A program made the position numbers and the translations under genes. A DNA stretch of 42,322 nt from a virus: IMG/VR virus record IMGVR_UViG_3300050821_005761, positions 1 to 42,322 of that record; one strand, 5' to 3'. The notes under the pieces are model-generated. The model did no database searches. It was not told where the DNA came from and saw nothing but the letters and a program-made list of their open reading frames with translations. This document shows, one piece after another, positions 14,509 through 23,234 of this stretch. The first letter of the stretch is position 1, and each line of letters begins with the position of its first letter.

Positions 14509-14756
14509 TGACCGGCAAATTTCGAGACTTCTCGGCGATCGAATCGCTCGCAGCGGGCGATACCGAGGCGATGCAGAGGATGCTGGAAGCGGCGATCTTC
14601 ATGGAGGGCTTCGCGCGGGGCGCGGACATGCGGTTCGCCGCGATCGAAGCGAGGCTGAAAGCGTTGGAAGAGCGGTGGAGTCCGGACACGGCGCCGGTCC
14701 ACCAAGTCAGCGAAGAACTGCGCCAGAAGCTGGCCCGCGAGGGGGAAAATCAATGA
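14508..14756 (+). CDS. Small coiled-coil hypothetical protein
   Basis: 82 residues. Helical throughout, with heptad-like segments (GADMRFAAIEARLKALEERW) and a C-terminal helix ELRQKLAREGENQ. It has the same leader as the previous gene and overlaps the YqaJ start by four bases. It may bind the exonuclease or ERF, but this is inferred only from position. Confidence 0.6.
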   Translation: MTGKFRDFSAIESLAAGDTEAMQRMLEAAIFMEGFARGADMRFAAIEARLKALEERWSPDTAPVHQVSEELRQKLAREGENQ

Positions 14757-15472
14757 AGCACATCGATGTCGAACAGGGCAGCGCGGCCTGGTATCGCGTG
14801 CGCCTCGGGGTGCCGAGTGCCTCGCACTTCGACGAGATCATCACGCCAGGCGGCAAGGCCTCGACGCAGTCGCGCAAGTACAAATACCGGCTGATCGCCG
14901 AGCGATTGTTGCGCGAATCGATGGACGACGAGATCGGTCACATCCGGTGGGTCGCGGGAGGCAAGGAGAAAGAGCCTTTCGCTGCCGCGCACTTTCAGGA
15001 GGTTGAGGGCATCGAGCTCAAAAAATGCGGATTCTGCATCACCGACGACGGCCGGCTCGGTGCGTCGCCGGATCGGTTCCTCGGCAATCGTCGCGAGGGC
15101 ATGGAGATCAAGTGCCCCGCTGCGTTCACCCAGATCGGCTACCTGCTCGACGGTCCCGACGAGCGATATACGCCCCAGGTCCAGGGCCAGCTGCTCGTCA
15201 CCGGATTCGACGCCATGCACTTCTTCAGCTGGCACGACCGGATGCCGCCGTTCCACCGAGTCACGCTCCCGATGCCGGTCTACCAGGCGACGATGCGCGG
15301 CATACTCAACCAGTTTTGCGATGAGCTCGATCGCGACACTGAGCGCGCCAGGAGCCTGGGGGCTTACGCGGTGTCGACGGAGATCATCACGCCGGGCGAA
15401 GCGGCCTATTCGGACGAGGAGCCCTATCGAATCGTGTGGCCAGAGGGGGGAGGCGACCTTGGAAGTGCATGA
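14753..15472 (+). CDS. YqaJ-family viral recombinase exonuclease
   Basis: 239 residues. Characteristic order: QGSAAWYRVRLGVPSASHF (8-26), the catalytic glutamate in GGKEKEP (69-75), GASPDRF (103-109, D107), EIKCP (118-122) and YTPQVQGQLLVTG (139-151). These are the metal-binding and lysine residues of the lambda-exonuclease/YqaJ fold, which degrades one strand of duplex DNA to feed an annealing protein, here ERF. Start at 14753 overlaps the previous stop. Confidence 0.9.
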   Translation: MKHIDVEQGSAAWYRVRLGVPSASHFDEIITPGGKASTQSRKYKYRLIAERLLRESMDDEIGHIRWVAGGKEKEPFAAAHFQEVEGIELKKCGFCITDDGRLGASPDRFLGNRREGMEIKCPAAFTQIGYLLDGPDERYTPQVQGQLLVTGFDAMHFFSWHDRMPPFHRVTLPMPVYQATMRGILNQFCDELDRDTERARSLGAYAVSTEIITPGEAAYSDEEPYRIVWPEGGGDLGSA

Positions 15473-15656
15473 ATTTGTCTGCGAGGACTGCAAGTCGGAC
15501 GTGTTCAGTTGGAGCGGCTCGATCGCGCCGACGCGGTGCGCCATGTGCGAGACGGTTCGCGACATCAAGGCGCGCGACGGGATGTCGCTGGAAGCGGAGA
15601 CGGAGTTGCGCAAGATTTTGGGCTGCGAACTGCCCAGGGAGGACGAGGCGACATGA
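15459..15656 (+). CDS. Small zinc-ribbon protein
   Basis: 65 residues from TTG 15459 (GGGGGGAGG six bases upstream) or GTG 15465. FVCEDCKSDVF and RCAMCETV give a C-x2-C / C-x2-C zinc ribbon within the first 32 residues, followed by a helix. It overlaps the end of the YqaJ gene by 14 bases. Function unknown. Confidence 0.6.
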   Translation: MEVHEFVCEDCKSDVFSWSGSIAPTRCAMCETVRDIKARDGMSLEAETELRKILGCELPREDEAT

Positions 15657-15751
15657 CCCAGACATCGCGAGTCGTCTTGGCGTGCTTGTTCATGTTCGCC
15701 GTGCTGGCGACGGTCGCCTGGCTCGGTGCGTCGATCATAGCGTACCGATGA
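15653..15751 (+). CDS. Single-pass membrane micro-protein
   Basis: 32 residues. MTQTSRV is followed by a hydrophobic segment (VLACLFMFAVLATVAWLGAS) that spans the membrane. Its ATG overlaps the previous stop. Last clear gene of the plus-strand early block; function unknown. Confidence 0.5.
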   Translation: MTQTSRVVLACLFMFAVLATVAWLGASIIAYR

Positions 15752-15766
15752 CCCACCCGTGGGTGG
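15751..15766. terminator. Weak palindrome between convergent operons
   Basis: ACCCACCCGTGGGTGG can fold into a short GC stem between the ends of the plus early operon and the minus late operon. No T-run; terminator role uncertain. Confidence 0.25.
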
Positions 15767-15801
15767 CGATGACGCGCGATCTGAAAGCCTATCGGAGGCG
15801 G

Positions 15802-16206
15802 CTAGCGGCTGGCGAGCCAGACCATCGGCAGGACGACGGTCGCGCAATAGACGCCAAGCATGATCAGCGCCGGCGTCTTGACCGGCTCGGCGACGTCCAG
15901 CGAAAGCTTGGCCAAGACGAACGCGCCGACCACCGCGAGGAGCAGGACGAAGCGGACGGCGACAACCGCGACTAGCACGTTCAGCGTGGCGAGGACGCTG
16001 GCCTTCCAGGCGGCGCGGTGGATGTACTCGGCCTGTTGAGGCGTTGGCTTAGGCGGCGTCGTCGCCGTCGCCGTCGTCGTCGCTGTTGCGATCAACTGGG
16101 ATAAACCCGCCGGCTCCGGAACCTGCCTTTCCCCGACGAGCTCCATTGGCCTTCGAGAAGGCCGCGCTGTACTTTCGGACTTCGCTTCCGGGGTCGCCTG
16201 ACTCAT
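15802..16206 (-). CDS. Membrane protein overlapping its upstream neighbour
   Basis: 134 residues from ATG 16206. The first 55 residues are Thr/Ala/Pro-rich (ATATTTATATTPPKPTP), then three hydrophobic segments follow (about 68-88, 86-106 and 112-131). The N-terminal 53 codons overlap the preceding gene in another frame by 158 bases. Final gene of the late minus operon. A holin-like or ejection-linked membrane role is possible; the true start could be further downstream. Confidence 0.5.
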   Translation of the reverse strand: MSQATPEAKSESTARPSRRPMELVGERQVPEPAGLSQLIATATTTATATTPPKPTPQQAEYIHRAAWKASVLATLNVLVAVVAVRFVLLLAVVGAFVLAKLSLDVAEPVKTPALIMLGVYCATVVLPMVWLASR

Positions 16207-16393
16207 TGGCCGCCGCCTTTCGTAGGTTGGCGAACATGATCTGCACCCGTCCTACCGCAATCAGCGCGTTAATGCGCTGGGGAATCGTGATCCCGCCTTC
16301 CTCCGTGTCACCTTCCTCGAGCTGGTCGAGCAGCTTGGCGATCTGGCGGTAGAGCCGCTCATTGACGTTCAGGGGGTCCAGGTTGATTGGCAT
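16049..16393 (-). CDS. Small helical protein of the late operon
   Basis: 114 residues from ATG 16393. Helical core LNVNERLYRQIAKLLDQLEE and TIPQRINALIAVGRVQIMFANLRKA, then a flexible basic/acidic tail ending in an aspartate-rich run. The core resembles small virion or packaging helper proteins, but I cannot name a family. It overlaps the 3-prime end of the upstream gene by 35 bases and the start of the membrane protein by 158 bases. Confidence 0.55.
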   Translation of the reverse strand: MPINLDPLNVNERLYRQIAKLLDQLEEGDTEEGGITIPQRINALIAVGRVQIMFANLRKAAANESGDPGSEVRKYSAAFSKANGARRGKAGSGAGGFIPVDRNSDDDGDGDDAA

Positions 16394-17156
16394 CGTAAGT
16401 CTCCTGCGCGCTCTCGGCCGCTCGGCCGCCGGCGGCGCCCGCCAGGCCTGCAGGAACGGAATGAGCCGCCACTGCGCCAGGGTATTGCGCCATTCGGGCC
16501 GCCCTGCGCGCCAGGCCGCCCAGGCCAAAATGCCCCGAGCCGACGCCCAAAGCGCCCAACGCGCCGAGCACCGGGGCCCATCCGAATCGGCGGACGAGCT
16601 CCTCGAACCCGAGGCCGGCTGCCGTGCCGCCGGCCATGCCCGCGAACTTGCTGGCGACCCGAGGGGCGAGCAGACCGGCCGTCGCCGCGCCGCCCGCCGC
16701 GTTGGTCAGGCGCGATTCGCCCTCTTTGACCGGCTGCGCTGCGCCGGCGGCGCCGCCCCACAGCGTCCTGCCGGCGAACTCGCCGATCGGGCCCGCCGCC
16801 CTCCCCGCCAGGGGTATGGCTTTGGCGATCCCCTTGCCGATCGCCGCCTCGGGCTCGCCGATCAGGAACGGCGCGTTTTCGCCCGCGAAGGAGCCGATCG
16901 CTTCGCTGGCGGTCGCGTTAGGCGACTCTTCGAATTGTTTGACCCGCGGGTCGAGCTCGCTGACGTGCGGTAGGCCCAAGGTGGGGATCTCGTCCGCAAC
17001 CTTGGTGACGCCTTTGGCGAGCCCGCGGCCAAAGCCCTTGGCGGCCGACAAGGCCGAGCCAGTCCAAGAGTCGTCGTCGCCGGCCGGCTGATCTTTGAGG
17101 CGCGCGGCCTCCTCCCAGGGCTTGAGTCCCTTGGCCTCCTCCCAGGGCTTCGGCAT
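16359..17156 (-). CDS. Ala/Gly-rich internal virion protein candidate
   Basis: 265 residues from ATG 17156 (TAATG overlap with the upstream stop). The N-terminus has a repeated KPWEEA motif, a pattern common in ejected internal proteins of podoviruses. The rest is rich in Ala/Gly helices (FGRGLAKGVTKVADEIP; GIAKAIPLAGRAAGPIG; GALGALGVGSG) that could insert into membranes. Inferred to belong to the ejection complex carrying DNA across the cell envelope. Confidence 0.55.
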   Translation of the reverse strand: MPKPWEEAKGLKPWEEAARLKDQPAGDDDSWTGSALSAAKGFGRGLAKGVTKVADEIPTLGLPHVSELDPRVKQFEESPNATASEAIGSFAGENAPFLIGEPEAAIGKGIAKAIPLAGRAAGPIGEFAGRTLWGGAAGAAQPVKEGESRLTNAAGGAATAGLLAPRVASKFAGMAGGTAAGLGFEELVRRFGWAPVLGALGALGVGSGHFGLGGLARRAARMAQYPGAVAAHSVPAGLAGAAGGRAAESAQETYDANQPGPPERQ

Positions 17157-19441
17157 TATTGCACCTGCTCCCAATTCGATTGATCGGTCGGATCCCCGCC
17201 CTTGAATCGATAGCCGCCTCGGGTGAACCCCGGCTTGTAGTCGTCGAGGCTGCGCGGAGCCGCTGGAGGCGCGGCCGGTCTTTCGCGCTGCAGCTGTTGC
17301 AGGATTTCGGTCTGTCCTGGCGCGGCGAGCTCACGCGCGTCGTCGCCCTGTTGCGGCTGATCCATGCCGCTCCTCGAGAACTGGTCGAACATTTTGAACA
17401 TCGCGCCGGGCTGGGCGCCGCTGCCGCCGACGAACTGTTGCTGCAGCTTCTGCATCCGTTCCTGCAGGCGGGCGATCTTGTCGTCCACGTTGGCCTTGAG
17501 GGTGTCGGGGTCCATCGTCCGCCAATTGAGCTCCCGCTCGGAGCCCTCGCGGGCGGTCTGGGTCGGTTTGCCGCCGACCAGGGCGCGCTCGTACTCGGAC
17601 GAAGCCGTTACGACCTCGTTGTCGAGCTTGCCGATCATCGCCCGCTCTTCCGGCGACGATACCAGCTTGCCGATGCCGCGCACCTGGCCGAGCGCCGAGG
17701 CCTGCAGGCTCGGGATATGGTCGAGACTGTCGCGCAGCGCGTGCAGGTGGGAATAGGCGGTCGCCACCGCGACCAGGGTCCTCGCGTCGTTGCCGGCCGA
17801 GAAGTCGGCGAACACCCGAGCTCGGTTGCGGAACGTCTGCTCGTTGAACCCGGGGTCGATCTTCGACCCCAGGCCGAGCACCCGGTTGATCAGCCCCTGG
17901 TAGCGCGCCGATTTCGGCACCTCGGCGCGGCCGGCGACATAGGCCTTGAGGGCGTCGGCGAACTGAGGATCGACCTTCCGGACCGCCGGCAGCACATCGC
18001 CGCCCTTGATCTTCGGGTCGGCCTGGATGCGGTCGAGATCCTTCTCGATCTCGTTGGCTCGCAGTTGCGCGTACTCGAACACTCTCGGCGGCACGCCTGG
18101 CAGGCCTTTCGCCGTCGGCGTGGCAGTGTGGTTGACCAGTTTCTGGGCCCAGTCCTCGATCGGCTGGGCCGCGAAGCCCTTGCCGGTGATCCGGTCCTTG
18201 TCGTTGGCGGCGTCCTGCAGCACCTGCGATGGGGTCGGCGTGAACTGCGCTTGAGGCTGCGCCTGCGCCAGGCGCTGCATACCGGGCACAGGCGCATCGG
18301 AAGCGCCAGCCTCGGCGACCTGGACGCCGGGTTGCCCGCGCGCCTGGGCCTGCGCCTGCGCCTGGTTGTCGGGGACGTCGTAACCGGGATCGACCGGCGC
18401 TTTGTCGCCAGGCCCAGCGCCTGGCAGGGTGGCGGGCCCTTCCGCCGGCGAGCTCGGGGGCGCAGCGCCGCCCTCGGGAGTCATTCCGTCAGCTGACGTC
18501 GCCGGCGTCGAGGTGTCGTCGGGGGCCGCCGGCGGCGGCGTGCCGCCTTCGCGGTAGGGCGCCTCGGCTTTCCGTTGCTCGTCGTCCTTGCGCTGTTGGG
18601 CCACGCTCTCGCGCAGGCTCGTCCCTTGGGCGTCGCGCTCCTTGAGGATGTTCTCGGCCCGCTGCAGGTTGCCGCTCTCGAGCGCCGCCAGCATCGGCTT
18701 GTCGTTGTACTTGGTGGCGACCTCGAACAGCCGGTCATGGAGCTCGGTGGCGTCCTTGGCCTTCGGGTCGCCGCTCCAAGTGCCGACGTCGCCGCCGCCG
18801 AGCGCAAACGCGTCGCGGTAATCCTTCTGCTCCTGGTAGGATTTGTCGTCGAGCGCCTGGGCGCTGATCTTCATGCGCTCCTCCAGGATCCGGAGCGCGG
18901 CCGACTGGCCCTCCATGTAGGCCTTCGAATGCCCCTGGGTCGCCACGCCCAGCATGGCCGCCGTCGGCGCGGTGAAGCCCGATCCGTTCTGGGTGAAAAA
19001 TCGGGCGACGTTGCCGTAGATCCCCAGCACCTCCCACGGCTGGGGCTCGGGGCTGAACTGGCGCGGCTGGCCCCAGTCCTGCCACGACCGATTCGGCAGC
19101 GGCGGGAAGTACCGCTGGATCGGGCGCGGTCGGAACGGCATCGGATGGCGCAGCGAGAGGCCGATTGGCGGCGGCTCGGGCGGTCCATCGCGCGGCGGCG
19201 GATCAAGCGGTGGCGGCGGCTGGTCGGGGATGCCAGGGAACTGTTGCCGCTGGGGAGAGACGGTCGTCGGCTGGTCGGGCGTCCTGACCTGTTGCCCGCG
19301 CTGCCAGACGCCGGTGTCGCTGGCGGCGCCCGCCAGGCTCGAGAGCGGCGAGGGCGCGCCTCGAGGCGGCGTCCAGGAGCTCGGGGGCGGCGCGTCGTCC
19401 TGGGCGTCGGGGCTGTTGTCGGCGTTCGAAGTGTCTGTCAT
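17156..19441 (-). CDS. Large internal virion (ejection) protein
   Basis: 761 residues. The N-terminal 150 residues are Pro/Arg-rich and disordered-looking. A helical region with charged repeats follows (ILEERMKISAQALDDKSYQEQKDYRDAF), then a low-complexity Pro/Ala linker and a long helical C-terminal half with coiled-coil segments (ARLQERMQKLQQQFVG). Ends SNWEQVQ. Large, mostly helical proteins after the tail genes in short-tailed phages are usually ejected with the genome; no enzyme motif is seen here. Coupled by overlap on both sides. Confidence 0.6.
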   Translation of the reverse strand: MTDTSNADNSPDAQDDAPPPSSWTPPRGAPSPLSSLAGAASDTGVWQRGQQVRTPDQPTTVSPQRQQFPGIPDQPPPPLDPPPRDGPPEPPPIGLSLRHPMPFRPRPIQRYFPPLPNRSWQDWGQPRQFSPEPQPWEVLGIYGNVARFFTQNGSGFTAPTAAMLGVATQGHSKAYMEGQSAALRILEERMKISAQALDDKSYQEQKDYRDAFALGGGDVGTWSGDPKAKDATELHDRLFEVATKYNDKPMLAALESGNLQRAENILKERDAQGTSLRESVAQQRKDDEQRKAEAPYREGGTPPPAAPDDTSTPATSADGMTPEGGAAPPSSPAEGPATLPGAGPGDKAPVDPGYDVPDNQAQAQAQARGQPGVQVAEAGASDAPVPGMQRLAQAQPQAQFTPTPSQVLQDAANDKDRITGKGFAAQPIEDWAQKLVNHTATPTAKGLPGVPPRVFEYAQLRANEIEKDLDRIQADPKIKGGDVLPAVRKVDPQFADALKAYVAGRAEVPKSARYQGLINRVLGLGSKIDPGFNEQTFRNRARVFADFSAGNDARTLVAVATAYSHLHALRDSLDHIPSLQASALGQVRGIGKLVSSPEERAMIGKLDNEVVTASSEYERALVGGKPTQTAREGSERELNWRTMDPDTLKANVDDKIARLQERMQKLQQQFVGGSGAQPGAMFKMFDQFSRSGMDQPQQGDDARELAAPGQTEILQQLQRERPAAPPAAPRSLDDYKPGFTRGGYRFKGGDPTDQSNWEQVQ

Positions 19442-21285
19442 CCGGTTGCCGCGTAGTCGTCGGATTGCACGGGCGGTTGCGCCGGCGGGGTGGCGGGTTT
19501 AGCGCCGCCGCCGGCGACCTGCGACCCACCGCCGCCGCCCGTGAACGCTCGGACCAAATTCGGAGCGCCTTCCTGCGTCGCGAGGGCTTGCATGAACCGC
19601 CTCATCCTTGCGGGATCGTTGAGGTTGAGGTCGTCATTCGGCCTGATGCCCATGGTGCGGGCGATATTCGCCGCCGCCGCCGGTCCATTGCTCCCCGGCG
19701 TCCAGCCGCTGCCCGGTGTGGCGATCAGCTGCATCGGCGTCCTCATGCCGCCATTGTACTTGGACAACGCGAGCGAGCGCATCGCATTCCAACCGGCCTC
19801 CGCGTTGGGGAACACGGCGACCTGGTGCCCTTGATCGTTCCCCTTGCCCGCGATCGCGCCGTGCGCCCGCGCCCAGTCCCCCCACATGATGTTGCCAGGA
19901 TTCAGGTTCTGATCGGCGCGAGTTGATCCCGAGCCGGGTCCGGTTCCTTGCGGCACGCCGCCGCTCTGGGTGTTCGCGCCCGCCCAGGCGCCAGGCGTTC
20001 CCCCGCCGCCGCCCTCGTCGCCGCCGGCGAACGCCATCGGCTGGTTGCCGATCACGCCTGGCGCCCAGGCGCCCCAGCCGGGGTGATAGCCGCCGGGATG
20101 GAAGCCCCAGCCGCCCTGCCGGCGCGGGTAGTAGCCTGGCCGAAGGAAACCGCCCCGGAAGCCGACGAAGCCGCGTCTGGTGCCGCGCATAAACGGCATC
20201 ATGCCGTGGAAGGCCCACGGCGGGATACCGCCCCTTCCTCGCCCGCGTCCGCCGATCATCTGGGCGAGCATGGGAAGCAGGGGCGCGGAGGCGAGCGCCA
20301 GGCCGAGGACGTCCCGGAGTATTCCACCCATCCCGTCCGTAGGCCCAGGAACGCCCTGGGGAGCCCCAGGAGGGGCCTCGGGCGTGTCTGGGGCTTGTGG
20401 ATCCTTTTTGGTCGGCAGGTCAGCCGCGGGCGGCGCGGACGCAGCTGGCGGGTCGGTTGCGGTGGGATCAGGTTTCACGTCCGCGGGTGGCGGTTGCGCG
20501 GCTCCCGCGCCTGGCCCGCCCGCCATAATCGTCGGGTCCATCGGCCCAGGGGCCGCCGCCGGCTGGGGCGTCGGGGTGTAGGGCCGCGCCGGCTGATTCG
20601 GCGATCCGCCGTAGCCGTAGGGGAGCTCGCCCGTCTCGGCCGGCGTCGCCCGCATCGTGTTGTAGATCCCGCCGGGGATCCCACCAAGGAAGTTTCGGCC
20701 GCGGCCGATGCCCGGTGGAAGCAACGAGCTCGGGTCGCCAGGCGCGGTGGGCATTCCCTCGATCGTCGGCGGCTCAAGCTGTGGCGGGCCTTGCCTGGGC
20801 GTCGGCCCGGTCGGACCGCCGGCGGTCGGCGGTTGGCCGAGTCCGAAGCTCGTCCGGAGTGCCTTGGCGATCTGGGCTAGAGGCGACTCGTTCTGGTTCT
20901 GTTGCGTCGCCGGCGGCGTAGGCGCGGGCTGGGGCTGGTTCGCTTGCGGCACGCCGCCCGACTGGGTGCCGCCGATGTTCGAGCTCGGGTCGGATCCCGA
21001 GGGCGTGCCGGCGACGTCGGCTTGCGGCGTTATCGATTGCGTTGCCGCCTGGGTGCCGCTCGGATCAATCGTCGTGAGCGCCCCGCCGAGGCCGCTCGAA
21101 TCGCCGAGCAGCGCGGAGGAGAGGCCGGCGTCGGCGAACAGGTTCGCCAAGTCTGGCGTGCCGCCGCCCGCGCCGCTGCCGAACAGGTCGCCGGTGCCGC
21201 CGGTTAGGGCGTCGCCGAGGCTGGCGTCGGCGAACAGGTTCGAGGTGCTGCCGCCGCTCGAGCTCGCGCTGCCTGTGTCGCCCAT
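19438..21285 (-). CDS. Large virion protein with lysozyme-like C-terminal domain
   Basis: 615 residues. N-terminal 200 residues are Gly/Ser/Thr/Gln low complexity, the middle is Pro-rich and then Gly/Arg/aromatic-rich (RGTRRGFVGFRGGF). Residues about 454-582 form a distinct folded domain: NLNPGNIMWGDWARAHGA, QVAVFPNAEAGWNAMRSL and an IARTMGI block. This NNPGNI...FxAGxxAM pattern occurs in phage structural proteins with a transglycosylase or muramidase-like fold. It may loosen peptidoglycan during DNA entry. Catalysis is not proved by what is visible. Confidence 0.6.
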   Translation of the reverse strand: MGDTGSASSSGGSTSNLFADASLGDALTGGTGDLFGSGAGGGTPDLANLFADAGLSSALLGDSSGLGGALTTIDPSGTQAATQSITPQADVAGTPSGSDPSSNIGGTQSGGVPQANQPQPAPTPPATQQNQNESPLAQIAKALRTSFGLGQPPTAGGPTGPTPRQGPPQLEPPTIEGMPTAPGDPSSLLPPGIGRGRNFLGGIPGGIYNTMRATPAETGELPYGYGGSPNQPARPYTPTPQPAAAPGPMDPTIMAGGPGAGAAQPPPADVKPDPTATDPPAASAPPAADLPTKKDPQAPDTPEAPPGAPQGVPGPTDGMGGILRDVLGLALASAPLLPMLAQMIGGRGRGRGGIPPWAFHGMMPFMRGTRRGFVGFRGGFLRPGYYPRRQGGWGFHPGGYHPGWGAWAPGVIGNQPMAFAGGDEGGGGGTPGAWAGANTQSGGVPQGTGPGSGSTRADQNLNPGNIMWGDWARAHGAIAGKGNDQGHQVAVFPNAEAGWNAMRSLALSKYNGGMRTPMQLIATPGSGWTPGSNGPAAAANIARTMGIRPNDDLNLNDPARMRRFMQALATQEGAPNLVRAFTGGGGGSQVAGGGAKPATPPAQPPVQSDDYAATG

Positions 21286-21288
21286 CGT

Positions 21289-21753
21289 CTAAGCTCCAAG
21301 GGCCATACCGAGGCTAGCGTCGTTCAAGATGCTGCCCGCGCCCGACGAGAACTGCGAACTTTGGTTCGCCTGGTTCGCCAGGTTGCTCAACGCGCTGGTC
21401 AGGCCTTGATTGGCGCTCTGGGTCGAGCCGACGCCGATCAGCTGGTTGACCGACGGCTGCAGCGAGGTGTTGATCGCCGGATCGGCGACGGTCTGGGTCT
21501 GCTCCTGGCCGATCGCCGCGTCTTCCAGCTTTTGCTGGCCGGTCAGGTCTTGCCCTTCCATCGTCGAGCCGCCGAGGCCCAGCTGGTTGTAACGGTTGGT
21601 CACCGACTGGGTGTTGTCGCCGGTGGCGCTCATGATCGCCGAGAGATCGAACGGGCTGGGACCGAAGTTGAACGGCGTCCCGGCGCCGCCGCCGGTGACG
21701 TTAAAGCCGGTGCCGCTCGAACCTCCCTTGCCGCTGCCGGTCGGACTGCTCAT
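21289..21753 (-). CDS. Gln/Ser/Gly-rich virion protein
   Basis: 154 residues. Gly-rich N-terminus, then Asn/Gln/Ser-rich helical segments (VTNRYNQLGLGG, TSLQPSVNQLIGVGSTQSANQ, LSNLANQANQSSQ). Similar in composition and motifs to the next gene (21757-22257), suggesting ancient duplication. Part of the ejection-protein run; exact function unknown. Confidence 0.55.
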   Translation of the reverse strand: MSSPTGSGKGGSSGTGFNVTGGGAGTPFNFGPSPFDLSAIMSATGDNTQSVTNRYNQLGLGGSTMEGQDLTGQQKLEDAAIGQEQTQTVADPAINTSLQPSVNQLIGVGSTQSANQGLTSALSNLANQANQSSQFSSGAGSILNDASLGMALGA

Positions 21754-21756
21754 GCT

Positions 21757-22257
21757 TCATCCCGTGGTGTTAAAGATGTCGGCCGCGCCCTGGGTGAAGT
21801 CGGCATTCCCCGCCGCCGTCGTGCTGGCCTTCCCGGCCTGGTTGATCAGGTTGGTCAGGTTCTGGGTCGCCAGGTTCGACAGCGTCGACTCGTTCGAGAT
21901 GCCTTGGATCGCGGCGGTCTGGTTGTTCTCGAACGCCTTCAACATCGCGTCTTGGTTGGTGTCGGACAGTTTGCCTTCGGCGATCGCCTTACCCATCCGG
22001 TTGCCGGTCCCGGCCTGCGTCGCCATCGTCGACATGCCGGTGCCGCTATTGCCGAACGCCGCCCCGGTGGCGACGTCGGCCTCGCTCAAGCCGTAGTCGG
22101 CGAGCGCCTGTTGCTCGGGCGTGATCCCGCCAACCGAGAAGAACGGCGGGAAGTTGACGTTCTGGGGCGAACCGCCGCCTTTGGCGCTGCCGGCGAGGTT
22201 CGCGCCGGTGGTGCCAACTTGAAGAGCGGCTAGGCCGGCTGAAATCGGGTCACTCAT
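21757..22257 (-). CDS. Gln/Asn-rich virion protein
   Basis: 166 residues from ATG 22257 (MSDPISAGLAALQVG), overlapping the upstream stop. Contains a helical region with SNESTLSNLATQNLTNLINQAG, reminiscent of the neighbouring protein. Longer upstream reading in the same frame is out-of-frame shadow of the acetyltransferase-like gene. Likely a structural or ejection protein. Confidence 0.55.
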   Translation of the reverse strand: MSDPISAGLAALQVGTTGANLAGSAKGGGSPQNVNFPPFFSVGGITPEQQALADYGLSEADVATGAAFGNSGTGMSTMATQAGTGNRMGKAIAEGKLSDTNQDAMLKAFENNQTAAIQGISNESTLSNLATQNLTNLINQAGKASTTAAGNADFTQGAADIFNTTG

Positions 22258-22724
22258 GCCAGCCTCAAGCAATAGCGCGGACTGAGCTCCTTCGCCCCCA
22301 GGCGCTTGGCGATCGGCCCGAACTCGACCTCCGTCTCGCTGGTCAGCCGCCATTCGGTGGCGCGCCGCATCTTCGCCCAGTCGATCGAGAAGCGGAGGAG
22401 CTCGATCGCCTGCCACATGCTGCCTCCTTCGGCGACGATGAGCACGACATTGGCCTCGAGCTCGCCAGGCGCCCAGGGGATGATGTTGAGGGCGCCGATC
22501 AGGAAGGCGCCGTCGAGCCGCACCGGCAGGAACACTAGCGGCGCGCGGAGCACGATGTTGCGGAACCAGCCCTCGGTCGCCATCGGGTCGAAACGGTTCG
22601 AATAGCGCCGGCGGCCGAGATCCAGCATCCACGGGATATCAGCCTCGGTCAGGAGGCGCGGCTTTACGGCCCTATCGACAGCATTGCTGCGTAGTGCAGC
22701 TGCAGGTTCACGAAGAGCGACCAT
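22254..22724 (-). CDS. GNAT-like protein in the virion operon
   Basis: 156 residues from ATG 22724, overlapping the upstream gene by 61 bases. RLLTEADIPWMLDLGRRRY resembles the first beta-alpha unit of GNAT acetyltransferases, and VLIVAEGGSMWQAIELLRFSIDWAK fits the central strand and following helix; the usual Q/RxxGxG/A acetyl-CoA loop is not evident. GNAT-like proteins without clear activity occur in tail/ejection operons of several podoviruses. Enzymatic role uncertain. Confidence 0.5.
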   Translation of the reverse strand: MVALREPAAALRSNAVDRAVKPRLLTEADIPWMLDLGRRRYSNRFDPMATEGWFRNIVLRAPLVFLPVRLDGAFLIGALNIIPWAPGELEANVVLIVAEGGSMWQAIELLRFSIDWAKMRRATEWRLTSETEVEFGPIAKRLGAKELSPRYCLRLA

Positions 22725-23035
22725 GTCAATCCGCTTGGCTCCTCGAGGTCGCTGTCTACAAGAATTTGGCCAGCGTTCATACCGACCGCCGTCGACCCGT
22801 GGAATGGCGGCAGGTCGGCCGCCGCCTCGTCATGAGCGTTCTGATGCTTGACCTGCCACATCGACGCCGGCAAGCCGGCGAAGGCCGCGCGCGGGTCGAA
22901 ATAGTACGGCTCGATCGCGAATTGGACGCCCCTGCTTCCGATCGCCTCGAGCATGATCTGATGATTCGCCCGGTGCTCGAGTCCGAACGACGGATTCTGC
23001 TCGGAGCCGCCGACCATCAGCGTGTCAATCGCCAT
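22664..23035 (-). CDS. Hypothetical late-operon protein
   Basis: 123 residues. Balanced composition with aromatic and His residues (NHQIMLEAIGSRGVQFAIEPYYFDPRAAF), no signal or membrane segment. Short overlap with the zinc-ribbon gene upstream. Its position among virion genes suggests a structural or assembly role. Confidence 0.6.
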   Translation of the reverse strand: MAIDTLMVGGSEQNPSFGLEHRANHQIMLEAIGSRGVQFAIEPYYFDPRAAFAGLPASMWQVKHQNAHDEAAADLPPFHGSTAVGMNAGQILVDSDLEEPSGLTWSLFVNLQLHYAAMLSIGP

Positions 23036-23234
23036 CGAGGCCCCAAATGTCCTTCATGCATTTGTCACAAAAGCGCACCGTCCAGCCTTCGGCGTTGGAC
23101 ATGATCAGCGGCACATCGTCCTCGGGGATCACGGCCGAGCAATAGGAGCAGAGGGCGGACGGCACGCTATCCGGCCGCCCCCAGGTCAGACGGTTCCAAT
23201 CGAAGCCCTCTTTCGGCTTGAGCGCGATCGTCAC
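23025..23234 (-). CDS. Small zinc-ribbon protein
   Basis: 69 residues. CSYC (about 29-32) and CDKC (about 56-59) form a C-x2-C / C-x2-C zinc ribbon. Overlaps both neighbours. One of several small metal-knuckle proteins in this phage; function unknown. Confidence 0.65.
   Translation of the reverse strand: MTIALKPKEGFDWNRLTWGRPDSVPSALCSYCSAVIPEDDVPLIMSNAEGWTVRFCDKCMKDIWGLDGD

Noticed and set aside
15748-15975. Plus-strand frame continuing past the early operon
   Set aside because: Starts with ATGA overlap, but most of it is antisense to the membrane protein at 15802-16206 and reads as low-complexity.
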